Made by a program: the position numbers and the translations under genes. From assembly GCA_002281295.1 (NCBI GenBank), contig NCFS01000007.1:1-53692 (forward strand): a stretch of 53,692 nt of DNA, in the 5' to 3' direction. Source of the DNA: Halothiobacillus sp. 35-54-62. Its GTDB lineage: Bacteria; Pseudomonadota; Gammaproteobacteria; Halothiobacillales; Halothiobacillaceae. Of this stretch, positions 20,369 through 30,012 are shown piece after piece. The number at the start of each line of letters is the position of its first letter. The first letter of the stretch is position 1. The notes under the pieces are model-generated. The model was not told where the DNA came from. It saw nothing but the letters and a program-made list of their open reading frames with translations, and did no database searches.

Positions 20369-20794
20369 TTATTCGCTGGCTTCGACGCGGTCGTCTTGCT
20401 CAACCTGATCGTCTTCATCACGATCAAACCGCTCATCGGCCTCATCATCACGACGGCGCGGACGGCGATCGCTATCACGCTCGCGCATGATGATCGATTG
20501 CTCTGTTTGTGCGGCATCAACACGGCTGGTGAGGTGGCGCAATACGGCATCGTTAAAGCGGAACGCTTCTTCGAGTTCAGCCAAAGGGGCTTGTTCGGTT
20601 TCAACGTTCATCAGCACATAATGGGCTTTGACGAGTTTGTTGATGGGGTAAGCCAGTTGGCGACGGCCCCAATCTTCCAAGCGGTGCACTGTGCCACCGG
20701 CGTTTTCGATAATGCCGCGATAGCGTTCAATCATGGCGGGGACTTGTTCACTTTGATCCGGGTGGACCATGAACACAATTTCATAGTGACGCAT
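20369..20794 (-). CDS. rpsF: 30S ribosomal protein S6
   Basis: S6 binds 16S rRNA together with S18. The 141-aa protein starts [20 protein letters not shown]. It shows [25 protein letters not shown] and [14 protein letters not shown], all typical. The C-terminal 35 residues form a highly charged Arg/Asp/Glu tail, longer than the E. coli one and probably disordered. The ATG at 20794 has an AGGAG site; the open frame continues 34 codons upstream into the leader without family similarity. Confidence 0.97.
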   Translation of the reverse strand: MRHYEIVFMVHPDQSEQVPAMIERYRGIIENAGGTVHRLEDWGRRQLAYPINKLVKAHYVLMNVETEQAPLAELEEAFRFNDAVLRHLTSRVDAAQTEQSIIMRERDSDRRPRRRDDEADERFDRDEDDQVEQDDRVEASE

Positions 20795-20807
20795 AAAATG
20801 CTCCTGT

Positions 20808-20862
20808 GGATAGAAAAAAAGCAGCCTGCCGTATGCGTAACGGTCAGGCAGGAGAAACAAGG
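20808..20862 (-). promoter_or_regulatory. Candidate S6:S18 autoregulatory leader hairpin of rpsF
   Basis: The leader RNA of rpsF can fold into a stem with CCTGCC pairing GGCAGG (20847-20852 with 20825-20830 in plus coordinates). A CCG trinucleotide sits in the internal loop, and a T-run follows before the ribosome site. Known S6:S18 leader motifs expose a CCG bound by the S6-S18 dimer, which then represses the operon. The resemblance is by eye. The T-run also allows reading it as an attenuator-like hairpin. Confidence 0.45.
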
Positions 20863-20911
20863 GGCGCATTCTACGGGGTTCGCTTGCACAAAACAAGCTT
20901 AAACGATTGAT

Positions 20912-21325
20912 TTATACCAATCCATGCGGGGCGCCGGGAGACTGACCTTCTATCACCACGAAGGCTAGGGCATGTTGGCGCTCATCGCTCACCGTGAGGT
21001 GCGCCACTTGCCCGCCTAAATGCTGGAATCGCCGCAAGGCCGCACCCGAAAAATGTAGCACGGGCGCGCCCTGTGGGGTGTGATGGGTTTCAATATCGTG
21101 AAGCGTAATGCCATCGCGAAAACCCGTGCCTAACGCCTTAACGGCGGCCTCTTTCGCGGCAAACCGTTTGGCCAGCCATGCGGCAAAACGCAGCGATTCA
21201 CACGGGGGCATGTCCGCCCGCTCACGCTCGCTTAATATACGCGCCAGCAAGCGCTCGCGGTGGCGAACATATGCACGTTCGAGCCGTTCAATTTCAACCA
21301 AATCGGTGCCAATGCCGAGAATCAT
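20912..21325 (-). CDS. acpS: Holo-[acyl-carrier-protein] synthase
   Basis: AcpS transfers 4'-phosphopantetheine from coenzyme A to apo-ACP, activating it for fatty-acid synthesis. The 137-aa protein has the two metal-binding signatures, MILGIGTDLVEIERLERA at the N-terminus (Asp8) and LAKRFAAKEAAVKALGTGF (Glu in KEA), plus HLTVSDERQHALAFVVIE at the end. It is about 10 residues longer than typical at the C-terminus. It is 5 nt downstream of pdxJ, the standard gammaproteobacterial arrangement. Confidence 0.96.
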   Translation of the reverse strand: MILGIGTDLVEIERLERAYVRHRERLLARILSERERADMPPCESLRFAAWLAKRFAAKEAAVKALGTGFRDGITLHDIETHHTPQGAPVLHFSGAALRRFQHLGGQVAHLTVSDERQHALAFVVIEGQSPGAPHGLV

Positions 21326-21330
21326 GGCGG

Positions 21331-22089
21331 CTAATTTTGGTTCAGGCGCGCCGCGCGCATCAGCTGTTTCATATCGCTAATGGCTTGCGGCAAGCCGACA
21401 AATACGGCGCGGGCAATAATGGCATGGCCGATATTTAATTCATCCAGCTGGGGGATGGCCGCAATCGCCTCGACATTGTGATAGTGCAATCCGTGCCCGG
21501 CATTAACCTGCAAGCCCACATCAGCCGCATCGCGAGCCACTCGGATTAAATCATTGAGTATCTTTTTTTGTACCGCATCATCGGTCGCATCGGCGTAATG
21601 GCCGGTGTGCAATTCAATCACGGGCGCCTCGCAGGCCACGGCGGCATCAATTTGGCGGGGATCGGCATCAATAAAAAGCGATACGCGAATGCCTGCAGCC
21701 TGAAGCTTGTCACAAGCGGCATGGATTCGATCAATTTGACCGGCCACATCCAGCCCGCCTTCGGTTGTGAGCTCTTCACGGCGCTCGGGCACTAGACAGC
21801 AATCATGGGGTTTGACGCGACACGCGAACTCAATCATTTCATCGGTGACGGCCATCTCTAAATTCATGCGGGTTTGCAATAAATCACGCAAACGCAGCAC
21901 ATCCCGATCTTGGATGTGGCGCCGATCTTCGCGCAGATGCAAGGTAATGCTATCGGCGCCGGCTTGCTCTGCCAGCAGTGCCGCATGTACGGGATCAGGG
22001 TAGCGTGTGCCTCGCGCCTGGCGCAAGGTCGCGACGTGATCGATATTTAAGCCCAACAAGGGTAAGTGTGCGGTGATTCGATTGGTCAT
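21331..22089 (-). CDS. pdxJ: Pyridoxine 5'-phosphate synthase
   Basis: PdxJ condenses 1-deoxyxylulose 5-phosphate with 3-amino-2-oxopropyl phosphate to form pyridoxine phosphate, the ring-closing step of vitamin B6 synthesis. The 252-aa TIM barrel starts [18 protein letters not shown] with the active-site His. It contains [25 protein letters not shown] and VSLFIDAD, then VELHTGHYA and [13 protein letters not shown], all conserved. It lies between recO and acpS in the rnc-era-recO-pdxJ-acpS operon. Confidence 0.97.
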   Translation of the reverse strand: MTNRITAHLPLLGLNIDHVATLRQARGTRYPDPVHAALLAEQAGADSITLHLREDRRHIQDRDVLRLRDLLQTRMNLEMAVTDEMIEFACRVKPHDCCLVPERREELTTEGGLDVAGQIDRIHAACDKLQAAGIRVSLFIDADPRQIDAAVACEAPVIELHTGHYADATDDAVQKKILNDLIRVARDAADVGLQVNAGHGLHYHNVEAIAAIPQLDELNIGHAIIARAVFVGLPQAISDMKQLMRAARLNQN

Positions 22090-22144
22090 AATTCGTTCAT
22101 CCTGTGATTTTTAAACAGCGTTTTACCGACGCTGCAAGGGAGTT

Positions 22145-22852
22145 TTAATCGCCATTCGGCGCGGGATTCGATTGCCATAACGCGCGGCTATGAAACACCG
22201 CTGCCCCCACATGAGGGCGCAACAAATAATGCATAACATCGCGTGCACAGCGGCGGTCTGCGGCGGTTTCAAGCGGCAAATGCGCGGCGATGGCCTGCAA
22301 CACGCGCCCAAAAACCATAAATTTCCCTGTGGAATCCCGCAAGATACCCATCTCGGCATCAAGACCGTACCGCTGATCACGCTGAATGGCCTCGCCCGAA
22401 TCGGCGGTGACCTGCCAATCAATGCCCACACCTAATTCATCGAGTAACGCGCGCTCAAAATGCCGAATTACGCCCCCAAATTCAACCCCCGGCTGCGCCA
22501 GTGCCTCAAGGGTGTGGGCATAGGTGTAAAACAGATCAGGCACCGGCGCCTCACGGTGCAGGGCACGCAGCAGCAGTTCGTTTAAATAAAACCCAACGGC
22601 CAATGCCTGGCCTTTAAGCCAGTAGGGCCCTGCCAGTGGCTCAACTTGCGTCGCGGTTTTAAGCGTACCCCGGCCAACTAACTGCAGCGTGAGCGGATGA
22701 AACGCCATCGGCCGTGGGGGCGTTTTTTTGCCAATTTGGCGGGCGCCGCGCTGCACGGTGGTAATCCAGCCATAATCTAGTGTGAGCCAGTCAACCATAA
22801 GGCTGGTATCGCGCCATGGCCGTGTATGCAGCACAAATGCGGCAATGCCCAC
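22145..22852 (-). CDS. recO: DNA repair protein RecO
   Basis: RecO works with RecR to load RecA on SSB-coated gaps (RecF pathway). The 235-aa protein has the N-terminal OB-fold start AAFVLHTRPWRDTSLMVDWLT followed by VQRGARQIG. Next comes the central GFYLNELLLRALHREAPVPDLFYTY helix region (in two pieces), and then FERALLDELGVGIDW. Divergence from E. coli is considerable, as is usual for RecO. The gene is 36 nt after era and ahead of pdxJ. Confidence 0.92.
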   Translation of the reverse strand: MGIAAFVLHTRPWRDTSLMVDWLTLDYGWITTVQRGARQIGKKTPPRPMAFHPLTLQLVGRGTLKTATQVEPLAGPYWLKGQALAVGFYLNELLLRALHREAPVPDLFYTYAHTLEALAQPGVEFGGVIRHFERALLDELGVGIDWQVTADSGEAIQRDQRYGLDAEMGILRDSTGKFMVFGRVLQAIAAHLPLETAADRRCARDVMHYLLRPHVGAAVFHSRALWQSNPAPNGD

Positions 22853-22888
22853 AAAGTCACCCTGATTGATTGGTTGGTTGATTGGTTG

Positions 22889-23842
22889 CTACTCGGGTAG
22901 CTGATACCCAAGCGATTGAACAGCACGTTCATCATCGGCCCAGTCTTCTCGCACTTTAGCCCAGAGCCGCAGCATCACTTTGGTATTGAGCAGCTGCTCT
23001 AAATCGTGCCGTGCCTGAACACCAATTTCTTTTAACTTAGCGCCGCCGGTGCCAATCACAATGCCCTTTTGGCTATCTCGGGCAACGTAAATAATGCCAT
23101 CAATTTCAGTTAAGTGCGGGCTTTCATCAAAGCGTTCAATGAGAACAGTTGTTTTGTACGGCAACTCATCATGCAAAAGGCGGGCAAGTTTTTCGCGGAT
23201 AATTTCAGCCGCCATAAAGCGGGTGGTGATGGTGGTCACCTCGTCGGGATCGTACATCGGCTCGCCCGGCGGCATATGTTTGAACAATAAATCAAGCAAG
23301 CCATCAAACCCGCGATCGCGCCTTGCCGAGATAGGGTAGAGCGCGAGAAACTCATGCCGTGCTTGCATGGCGGCAAGAAACGGGAAAAGCTCAGCTTTAT
23401 CTCGGATTAAATCGACTTTATTAATTAACAAAATCACGGGCAATGAAGATTCTCGAATTAAGCTTAATACAGCGGCATCTTCTTCATTAAACCGCCCGGC
23501 CTGCACCACAAACAAAACCAAATCCACTCCATCAAACCCGCTGCGCGCCGTTCGGTTGAGCTGGCGATTAAGCGCATCCGAGCCGCCCTGATGGATGCCC
23601 GGGGTATCCACAAACACAATTTGCCCCCGCCCTTCACTTAAAATACCCGTAATACGGTGGCGGGTGGTTTGTGGCTTGGGGGCGGTAATGCTAATTTTTT
23701 GCCCGACCAAGCGATTAAGCAAGCTCGATTTGCCCACATTAGGGCGCCCCACGATGGCCACTTGACCAAATCGCGACGCGCCCACCAAGCCTTCGGCAAA
23801 AGGCAGTCGCGCGCTCGATTCAAGGGGTAATTCATCATTCAT
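22889..23842 (-). CDS. era: GTPase Era
   Basis: Era is an essential GTPase that binds the 3' end of 16S rRNA and aids 30S assembly. The 317-aa protein has G1 at residues 32-39 (GRPNVGKSS), the switch segment ITAPKPQTTRHRITGI, G3 DTPGIHQG, G4 NKVD and G5-region YPISARRDRG. A C-terminal KH domain contains GIVIGTGGAKLKEIGVQAR. The N-terminus is about 20 residues longer than in E. coli. It follows rnc by 55 nt, as expected. Confidence 0.97.
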   Translation of the reverse strand: MNDELPLESSARLPFAEGLVGASRFGQVAIVGRPNVGKSSLLNRLVGQKISITAPKPQTTRHRITGILSEGRGQIVFVDTPGIHQGGSDALNRQLNRTARSGFDGVDLVLFVVQAGRFNEEDAAVLSLIRESSLPVILLINKVDLIRDKAELFPFLAAMQARHEFLALYPISARRDRGFDGLLDLLFKHMPPGEPMYDPDEVTTITTRFMAAEIIREKLARLLHDELPYKTTVLIERFDESPHLTEIDGIIYVARDSQKGIVIGTGGAKLKEIGVQARHDLEQLLNTKVMLRLWAKVREDWADDERAVQSLGYQLPE

Positions 23843-23897
23843 GGGCGGAGGTTATCCTTGAGATCAGGCGCAGGGCGTGTGCGTTAAACACGGAACA

Positions 23898-24611
23898 TTA
23901 ATCATTTTGGGTTTGCGTGAGTAGGGCATACATGCGTTCAGCCGCCCCCTGCTCTGCTTTACGCCGTGAACTGCCGCGACCGAGCGCGGTTTGCGCTGAA
24001 TCGGCCAAATGGCAGGTGACTTCAAATACTTGTTTATGCGCTTGCCCCCAGGTATCGCTCACCTCGTAGGTGGGTAGCTCGCGCTTAGCACTTTGAAGAA
24101 ACTCTTGCAGGCGGGTTTTAGGATCTTTTAAGCTGGCCGCATCGGGCAAATGGGTCAACATCGGCTCAAACAGGCGCTCAAGCATGGTTTTAGCCACGGC
24201 AAAACCTTGATCAAGATACACCGCACCAATCGTTGCCTCTAACGCATCGGCCAAAATGGAATCTCGGCGGAATCCCCCGCTTTTCAATTCACCCGAACCC
24301 AGCACGAGATAAGAGCCCAAAGATAAATTTCGGGCAATCTCAGCCAGACTTTCTTCACGCACTAAACTGGCTCGCCACCGCGAGAGCTCACCTTCAGGCG
24401 CCGATGCGTGCAGGTGATACAAGCGTTCGGCAATCACCATATTCAAAATAGAATCGCCTAGAAACTCAAGCCGCTCATTATTAACATGGCCGGCCGAACG
24501 GTGCCGCAGCGCCATTTCAAGCAATTGCGGCTGTGCAAACTGGACCCCCAAACGCTGTGCCAGCTTCTCTTTCGCCGCTATCTGGGGATTGGTTGAATTA
24601 AGGGCTAACAT
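23898..24611 (-). CDS. rnc: Ribonuclease III
   Basis: RNase III cleaves double-stranded RNA, including the 30S rRNA precursor. The 237-aa protein carries the signature NERLEFLGDSIL at residues 45-56 with the catalytic Glu/Asp. The second acidic cluster is ADALEATIGAVYLDQG. A C-terminal dsRNA-binding domain runs from about residue 165 (PKTRLQEFLQSAKRELPTYE) to RRKAEQGAAERMY. Its ATG overlaps the end of the DUF4845 gene by 14 nt, suggesting coupling. Placement lepB-DUF4845-rnc-era is canonical. Confidence 0.97.
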   Translation of the reverse strand: MLALNSTNPQIAAKEKLAQRLGVQFAQPQLLEMALRHRSAGHVNNERLEFLGDSILNMVIAERLYHLHASAPEGELSRWRASLVREESLAEIARNLSLGSYLVLGSGELKSGGFRRDSILADALEATIGAVYLDQGFAVAKTMLERLFEPMLTHLPDAASLKDPKTRLQEFLQSAKRELPTYEVSDTWGQAHKQVFEVTCHLADSAQTALGRGSSRRKAEQGAAERMYALLTQTQND

Positions 24612-24990
24612 TCACTTGGTGCTCAAACGAGGCAACAATCGACAAGTTGCCCACAATATCGGCGCGGCCATCGTAGTTGTACTCAACTTTCATGCCCCCA
24701 TTACCCAAGGGGGTAATTTTGAAATCTTTAGATGTCATGTTGTTGATTTCATTAATATCCAATTGCTTATCAATGGTGGATCGAATCGCCATGGCATCAC
24801 CATGAAAGTTTTTGAGCTGGGTAAAAATGCTCGTGATTTTTTGGTCGGTGAGATACAACGGCACCACTTTCATCAACAAAATTGCCACAAAAAAAGCGAT
24901 AAACGCATACATAATCAAACCGATTAGCGTCATACCTGATTGATGGCTCAGGGCGCGCGACGCATTATGATTCATTCCGTTAAGCTTCAT
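24598..24990 (-). CDS. DUF4845 membrane protein with pilin-like N-terminus
   Basis: A 130-aa protein of the DUF4845 family, which in gammaproteobacteria and betaproteobacteria sits between lepB and rnc. After a short basic leader comes a type-IV-pilin-like segment GMTLIGLIMYAFIAFFVAI (about residues 19-42) that anchors it in the inner membrane. The rest is a small periplasmic domain (VVPLYLTDQKITSIF, ending with a beta-rich half). It lacks the usual Glu5 of true pilins. The ATG at 24990 has an AGAGGA ribosome site 8 nt upstream; an ATG six codons earlier has none. Function is unknown in the family. Confidence 0.88.
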   Translation of the reverse strand: MKLNGMNHNASRALSHQSGMTLIGLIMYAFIAFFVAILLMKVVPLYLTDQKITSIFTQLKNFHGDAMAIRSTIDKQLDINEINNMTSKDFKITPLGNGGMKVEYNYDGRADIVGNLSIVASFEHQVNVSP

Positions 24991-25025
24991 AAACTTATCC
25001 TCTTCCATTAATAATCAAACAAAAA

Positions 25026-25823
25026 TCAGTGAATGCCTTTACCAATGCGGCTGGCATCAAATTTGCCGTCTTTCCAATCCCAATGCAACCAAATCATGAA
25101 GGCCTTGCCCACTAAATTGGCCTCAGGCACAAAGCCCCAATAGCGACTATCGTTACTGTTATCGCGGTTATCGCCCATCATAAAATACTCATGCGGGGGC
25201 ACAACCCATTCACCATCACGGCGATAACCCTCTTTTTCAAACAACACTTGATGTTTGACGCCGGTTAAATCTTCCTCATATACATCCGCACCGGCCATGC
25301 GCATGCCATCATCCCCCGGATACACACCGACATACGTTTCGGGCTGCAACACATCATTCACCCATAATTTATTGCCGACCACGCGGATATGATCGCCCGG
25401 CACGCCGATCACGCGCTTAATGTAATCAATTTTGGGGTCGTTTGGGTAGCGAAACACGGCAATATCACCGCGTTTAGGCTCACCTATTGGGATAATTTTG
25501 GTATCCAGCACCGGTAAGCGCAAACCGTAAGCAAATTTATTGACCAGAATAAAATCGCCAACCAACAGCGTGGGCATCAAGGAGCCCGAGGGAATGCGAA
25601 AAGGCTCAACGATAAACGAGCGCACCACCAATACAATCAGCAAAACAGGAAAAAAAGAGCGGGCATAATCAACGAGCAACGGCTCTTGAATAATCAGGGG
25701 TTTATCGGTCACCGCCCCCGTCGCTGCACGCCGTACCCGAGCCGGCTTGAACGCTAGGCTATCGGTCAGCCAAATCAGGCCGGAGAGCACCGTGCCAATC
25801 ACCAAAATCAACGTAAAATCCAA
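25026..25823 (-). CDS. lepB: Signal peptidase I
   Basis: LepB removes signal peptides from exported preproteins on the periplasmic side of the inner membrane. The 265-aa enzyme has two N-terminal membrane helices (about residues 3-20 and 57-72). The catalytic Ser81 lies in FRIPSGSLMPTLLVGDFIL, the catalytic Lys136 in DYIKRVIGVPGD, and the conserved GDNRDNSNDSRYWGFVP box comes near the end. It is somewhat shorter than the E. coli protein (324), as in many gammaproteobacteria. It lies 41 nt downstream of lepA. Confidence 0.97.
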   Translation of the reverse strand: MDFTLILVIGTVLSGLIWLTDSLAFKPARVRRAATGAVTDKPLIIQEPLLVDYARSFFPVLLIVLVVRSFIVEPFRIPSGSLMPTLLVGDFILVNKFAYGLRLPVLDTKIIPIGEPKRGDIAVFRYPNDPKIDYIKRVIGVPGDHIRVVGNKLWVNDVLQPETYVGVYPGDDGMRMAGADVYEEDLTGVKHQVLFEKEGYRRDGEWVVPPHEYFMMGDNRDNSNDSRYWGFVPEANLVGKAFMIWLHWDWKDGKFDASRIGKGIH

Positions 25824-25864
25824 AGCCGTTCTCCCAAGATGCGCGTTGCGCTAAAAATAGCGGA

Positions 25865-27673
25865 TTATTTATTCGAATCCATCTGCAAAATCGCCAAGAA
25901 AGCTTCTTGCGGCACTTCAACTTGGCCAATTTGCTTCATGCGTTTCTTGCCTTTTTTCTGTTTATCCAAAAGCTTACGTTTGCGGGAAATATCGCCCCCA
26001 TAGCATTTAGCCAACACGTTTTTACGCAGCGCCTTAACCGTGCTGCGGGCGATAATTTTAACGCCAATGGCCGCTTGAACCGCCACTTCGAACATTTGCT
26101 GAGGAATCAGTTCCTTGAGCTTCTCGGCCAAATCGCGCCCGCGTGATTGCGAGATGCTGCGGTGCACAATGAGCGAGAGCGCATCGACCATCTCCCCATT
26201 AATCAGCATGTCCATTTTGACTAAATCGGCGTCTTGAAAACGTAAAAATTTGTAATCAAATGAGGCATAGCCTCGGCTCACGGATTTAAGCCGATCAAAA
26301 AAGTCGAGCACCACTTCGCCCAAAGGTAATTCAAAAACCAAAGTAACTTGCTTGCCGATGTAACTTAAGTTTTTTTGCGCACCCCGCTTTTCAATACACA
26401 GGCCAATGACGGCACCCACATATTCATCCGGGCAAAAAATGCTGGCCTCAATAATTGGCTCACGTAATTCTTTGATATTATTAACATTAGGTAATTGGGC
26501 AGGATTATGAATGCGATAGGTGGTGCCGTCGTTTTCCACAATTTCATACACGACGGTCGGCGCTGTGCCGATTAAATCCAAATCGTATTCACGCTCTAAG
26601 CGCTCTTGCACAATTTCCATGTGCAGCAGGCCTAAAAACCCGCAGCGAAAGCCAAACCCTAAGGCCTGCGATACTTCTGGCTCGAAATGCAGCGCGGCAT
26701 CGTTTAAACGTAACTTACGCAGCGCTTCACGCAGGTTTTCATAATCTTCACCCTCAACGGGGTACAGCCCGGAAAATACGCGCGGCTGCATTTCTTTAAA
26801 GCCCGGCAAGGGGGTGGTGGCGCCGTTTTCTGCATCGGTGAGCGTATCGCCCACTTTGGCCGAATCAATATCTTTAATGCCCGCAATCACAAAGCCCACA
26901 TCGCCCGCAAATAAGCCTTCACGCGCTAAGGTTTTAGGCGTAAACACACCCACCTTATCGACGTGAAAAATATCGCCCGTGCCCATGGCTTTGATTTTGC
27001 GTTTCGGCACAATGGCGCCATCAATTACACGCACCAGCGCAATCACGCCCACATAATTATCAAACCAAGAGTCGATAATCAGCGCTTTCAGCGGACCTGC
27101 TTCATTGCCCACAGGGGCGGGAATCAGTTCAATTAAACGCTCGAGCACGTCTTCAATACCCACGCCGGTTTTCGCCGAGGTGAGTACCGCATCGTGGGCA
27201 TCAATGCCGATCACATCTTCAATTTCTTTTTTTACGCGCTCGGGTTCGGCCGCAGGCAAATCTATTTTATTGAGCACGGGCACAACCGTTAAGCCCAAAT
27301 CAATCGCGGTATAGCAATTAGCGACCGATTGCGCCTCAACGCCTTGCGAGGCATCTACCACTAAAAGCGCGCCTTCACAGGCAGCCAAGGAGCGAGACAC
27401 TTCATAGGAAAAATCGACATGCCCCGGGGTGTCGATAAAATTTAACCGGTAAGTTTTGCCATTGCGCGAGGGATAATCCAAAGACACACTTTGCGCTTTG
27501 ATCGTGATGCCGCGCTCGCGCTCAATATCCATTGAATCAAGCACTTGGGTTTCCATCTCGCGCGCTGTTAAGCCGCCACAAAGCTGGATGATGCGGTCAG
27601 ATAAGGTGGATTTACCATGATCGATGTGGGCGATAATCGAAAAATTACGAATCAGCGAGAGCCGTTCGGACAT
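25865..27673 (-). CDS. lepA: Elongation factor 4 (LepA), back-translocating GTPase
   Basis: LepA is a ribosome-bound GTPase that affects initiation/elongation under stress. The 602-aa protein has G1 [14 protein letters not shown], switch [17 protein letters not shown] and G4 NKIDLPAA. Later come [16 protein letters not shown] and the LepA-specific C-terminal domain ending [18 protein letters not shown] and [20 protein letters not shown]. The ATG at 27673 is chosen with a GAG site 7 nt upstream; a TTG four codons earlier is possible. It begins the lepA-lepB-DUF4845-rnc-era-recO-pdxJ-acpS run. Confidence 0.98.
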   Translation of the reverse strand: MSERLSLIRNFSIIAHIDHGKSTLSDRIIQLCGGLTAREMETQVLDSMDIERERGITIKAQSVSLDYPSRNGKTYRLNFIDTPGHVDFSYEVSRSLAACEGALLVVDASQGVEAQSVANCYTAIDLGLTVVPVLNKIDLPAAEPERVKKEIEDVIGIDAHDAVLTSAKTGVGIEDVLERLIELIPAPVGNEAGPLKALIIDSWFDNYVGVIALVRVIDGAIVPKRKIKAMGTGDIFHVDKVGVFTPKTLAREGLFAGDVGFVIAGIKDIDSAKVGDTLTDAENGATTPLPGFKEMQPRVFSGLYPVEGEDYENLREALRKLRLNDAALHFEPEVSQALGFGFRCGFLGLLHMEIVQERLEREYDLDLIGTAPTVVYEIVENDGTTYRIHNPAQLPNVNNIKELREPIIEASIFCPDEYVGAVIGLCIEKRGAQKNLSYIGKQVTLVFELPLGEVVLDFFDRLKSVSRGYASFDYKFLRFQDADLVKMDMLINGEMVDALSLIVHRSISQSRGRDLAEKLKELIPQQMFEVAVQAAIGVKIIARSTVKALRKNVLAKCYGGDISRKRKLLDKQKKGKKRMKQIGQVEVPQEAFLAILQMDSNK

Positions 27674-27817
27674 AAAACTACTCAATAATTAAATTAAAAA
27701 ATACGAACACAAAACGCACAAACCACCGGTTTGCATTGCCCCACCGCGCTCAAAAAGCACCCTGGCGCCCAGATAAAGCCGCGCAGTATAACCGATTCAG
27801 TCGCAATGCATGCCGCG

Positions 27818-29332
27818 CTAATCGGGTTGCAAGGATAGCGCGAGAAAATGCTGCGTATCGCCCCGCCGAATGAGCACGGCATTGGGTTTGTCTTTTTCGG
27901 CCATTTTAAAAGCCGATTCTGCGGCGGTTAATGAATCAAGCGGTTGGCGATTGAGTGACAGCAAAACATCTTGCGCTTTTAATCCCGCTGCATCGGCCGG
28001 ACCTTGCGGCTCGACCGCTTTAATGCGGATTTGACCCGCCTCATCGGTGAGCAGCAAGCCATAGTTATCCACGATAAGATCGTGTGATTTCATCGCTTGA
28101 ATTTGTGTGGGCGTGTATTTAGGCAAAACCCCCAGTTGCACATCCACCGTGTGCGGCTTGCCTTGGGTTAACACGGTTAATTTCACCAGTGCGCCCGGGG
28201 GTAATACACCGATGGTTTGAGGTAAATCAGACGATTCTGTAATCACATGGCCATTGGCCCTGGTGATCACATCGCCCGGCTGCAAATCAGATTGCGCGGC
28301 AGGAGAGCCCGCCACAAAACCGGTAATGAGCGCGCCTTGGGGGCGATCCATCCCCATCGCTTGAGCCATAGAACGATCGAGCGATTGAATTTGCACACCT
28401 AAAAAGCCGCGCTCAACCACACCGCTTTTTTTCAACTGATCGACCACTTGCATGGCGTAATTAATGGGGATGGCAAACGATAAGCCGTTATAGCCACCGG
28501 ATTCCGTTAAAATTTGCGCATTAATTCCAATGACTTGGCCTTGTGTATTAAACAAAGGGCCGCCTGAACTGCCCGGATTAATTGCTACGTCGGTTTGCAA
28601 AAAAGGCACATATCGCTGGTCGGCTTCGCCGGGCAAGGCGCGGCCTTTAGCGCTGATAATACCAGCGGTAACGGAATGATCGAACCCAAAAGGCGAGCCA
28701 ATGGCCACCGCCCATTGCCCAGGCTTCACCCCATCAGAATTGCCGATAACGACCGGTTTTAAATGATCGGCATCAATTTTGAGCAAAGCAATATCCCCCG
28801 CTTGATCGCTCCCCTTGACCTGCGCTTTAAGCTCCCGACCATCCGCCAGCCGCACGAATACCGAAGTGGCGCCATCAATAACGTGCTGGTTGGTTAAAAT
28901 ATAGCCATCTTGGCTCAAAATAAAGCCAGAACCGCTATTGGTGTCGGGTTGCTCTGGGCTGGTTTCTGCACCATTATCCAAGGGGGACTCTGCGCCATCG
29001 GGTGCCCCATTAAACCCAAAAAATTTATTAAAAAATTGATTAAGTAAATCATCGCGTGTGCTGGGGGTTGCCTCGGTGGCGCTGGCATCGGGCAGTGCCG
29101 CCAAGGGGGCAATTGCCGTAATGTTCACCACCGAATCATTATTTGCCGCCACCAAGGCCGAAAAATCCGGCAGCCCGGTTACTTGCGCTGTCGATTTCTG
29201 ATCGCCACAAGCCGTTAAATTAAGCCCAACAATAAAAGCCAAGAGCACCGCAAAGAACGGCACAACCCGCAGCTTTTTAAATGAGGCGGGCAACCGAGCA
29301 GGCAAAGCAGAAAGAAGAAAACGAAGAATCAC
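27818..29332 (-). CDS. mucD: MucD/DegQ-type periplasmic serine protease, predicted lipoprotein
   Basis: A trypsin-like HtrA-family protease and chaperone that degrades misfolded envelope proteins. By position it ends the rpoE-rseA-rseB-rseC-mucD stress block. Catalytic residues are His150 (LTNQHVIDG), Asp180 (GDIALLKID) and Ser256 (NPGSSGGPLFN). Two PDZ domains follow (GFLGVQIQSLD onward, and QGPADAAGLKAQDVLLSLN). The 504-aa length is typical. The N-terminal hydrophobic segment ends in LNLTACGDQ, a good lipobox with Cys42, so the protein may be lipid-anchored rather than soluble. The GTG start at 29332 has a weak ribosome site and could be placed further inside. Confidence 0.93.
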   Translation of the reverse strand: MILRFLLSALPARLPASFKKLRVVPFFAVLLAFIVGLNLTACGDQKSTAQVTGLPDFSALVAANNDSVVNITAIAPLAALPDASATEATPSTRDDLLNQFFNKFFGFNGAPDGAESPLDNGAETSPEQPDTNSGSGFILSQDGYILTNQHVIDGATSVFVRLADGRELKAQVKGSDQAGDIALLKIDADHLKPVVIGNSDGVKPGQWAVAIGSPFGFDHSVTAGIISAKGRALPGEADQRYVPFLQTDVAINPGSSGGPLFNTQGQVIGINAQILTESGGYNGLSFAIPINYAMQVVDQLKKSGVVERGFLGVQIQSLDRSMAQAMGMDRPQGALITGFVAGSPAAQSDLQPGDVITRANGHVITESSDLPQTIGVLPPGALVKLTVLTQGKPHTVDVQLGVLPKYTPTQIQAMKSHDLIVDNYGLLLTDEAGQIRIKAVEPQGPADAAGLKAQDVLLSLNRQPLDSLTAAESAFKMAEKDKPNAVLIRRGDTQHFLALSLQPD

Positions 29333-29439
29333 AGTTAGCGCACACCCATAAGCAAAAGAGAAATGATCCTATCACCCGTTGCGCACTAACACACCGTTTA
29401 TAGGTGGGCGCAATCGGAGCAAGCCGGTTATGGATGCTG

Positions 29440-30012
29440 TTATAAATGAATTTGCTCGACACGCGGCGCATAACGCCCGTTGGCAAATAATCCATTTTGG
29501 CGCCGAGACAACCCAAGCAAAGCCAAGCCGAAGCCCAATGCCCCGCCTAAGATTGAGGCGCCATTGGTCGCGAACAGCAATTGGCCTGCCAGCGCACCGA
29601 TCATGAGCCCTAACAGGGGCAATACATACATCAACAAAGAGGCTTGAACCAAAGCACTGGCCGGCAAAACCAATTGCACCCGATCCCCAAGGCCCAGCGT
29701 TAACTCGGTGGCCACCCGCACCTGATGCGATTTGCGATTCAGCGCTTTTTGCATCAAGTTAATGCCGCAACCCCCGCGAGACGCGCAAGATTGGCAGCCC
29801 GTTTGCCTTTGGGTTTCCACCACCACCCCGCCTGTAACCAAGGCAACGACCACCCCCTGCTCGCGGATGAACGCATCCGTTTGGCCGCCCGCATCTGCGC
29901 CAGCGCCCGATAGCGCATCCCATTGGGCTAAGCGCTCATGGGCAAAACCAACTGAGCCAAGCACGGGGGCTTCTTGCAAGGGCTTTGGGGGCTGATTTGG
30001 CCGCATATCCAC
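29440..30012 (-). CDS. rseC: RseC/MucC-family regulator of sigma-E activity
   Basis: A 190-aa inner-membrane protein of the RseC/MucC family, a positive modulator of sigma-E that is also linked to redox proteins in Rnf/Rsx systems. The family core begins IREQGVVVALVTGGVVVETQR. It has the cysteine cluster CQSCASRGGCGINL and two membrane helices (LVQASLLMYVLPLLGLMIGAL and ASILGGALGFGLALLGL, in pieces). About 47 residues precede the normal family start, with no recognised domain. The GTG at 30012 begins directly at the rseB stop; an ATG two codons later or an internal GTG are alternatives. The gene sits between rseB and mucD as expected. Confidence 0.9.
   Translation of the reverse strand: MDMRPNQPPKPLQEAPVLGSVGFAHERLAQWDALSGAGADAGGQTDAFIREQGVVVALVTGGVVVETQRQTGCQSCASRGGCGINLMQKALNRKSHQVRVATELTLGLGDRVQLVLPASALVQASLLMYVLPLLGLMIGALAGQLLFATNGASILGGALGFGLALLGLSRRQNGLFANGRYAPRVEQIHL

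Noticed and set aside
22861-22890. TTGATTGGTTGG-type short repeats between era and recO
   Set aside because: Too short and imperfect to assign a role; noted only as simple sequence.
28065-28073. TTATCCACG within mucD, and TTATCCACT within lptE (16068-16076)
   Set aside because: Single near-boxes inside coding sequence, expected by chance; not part of a cluster.
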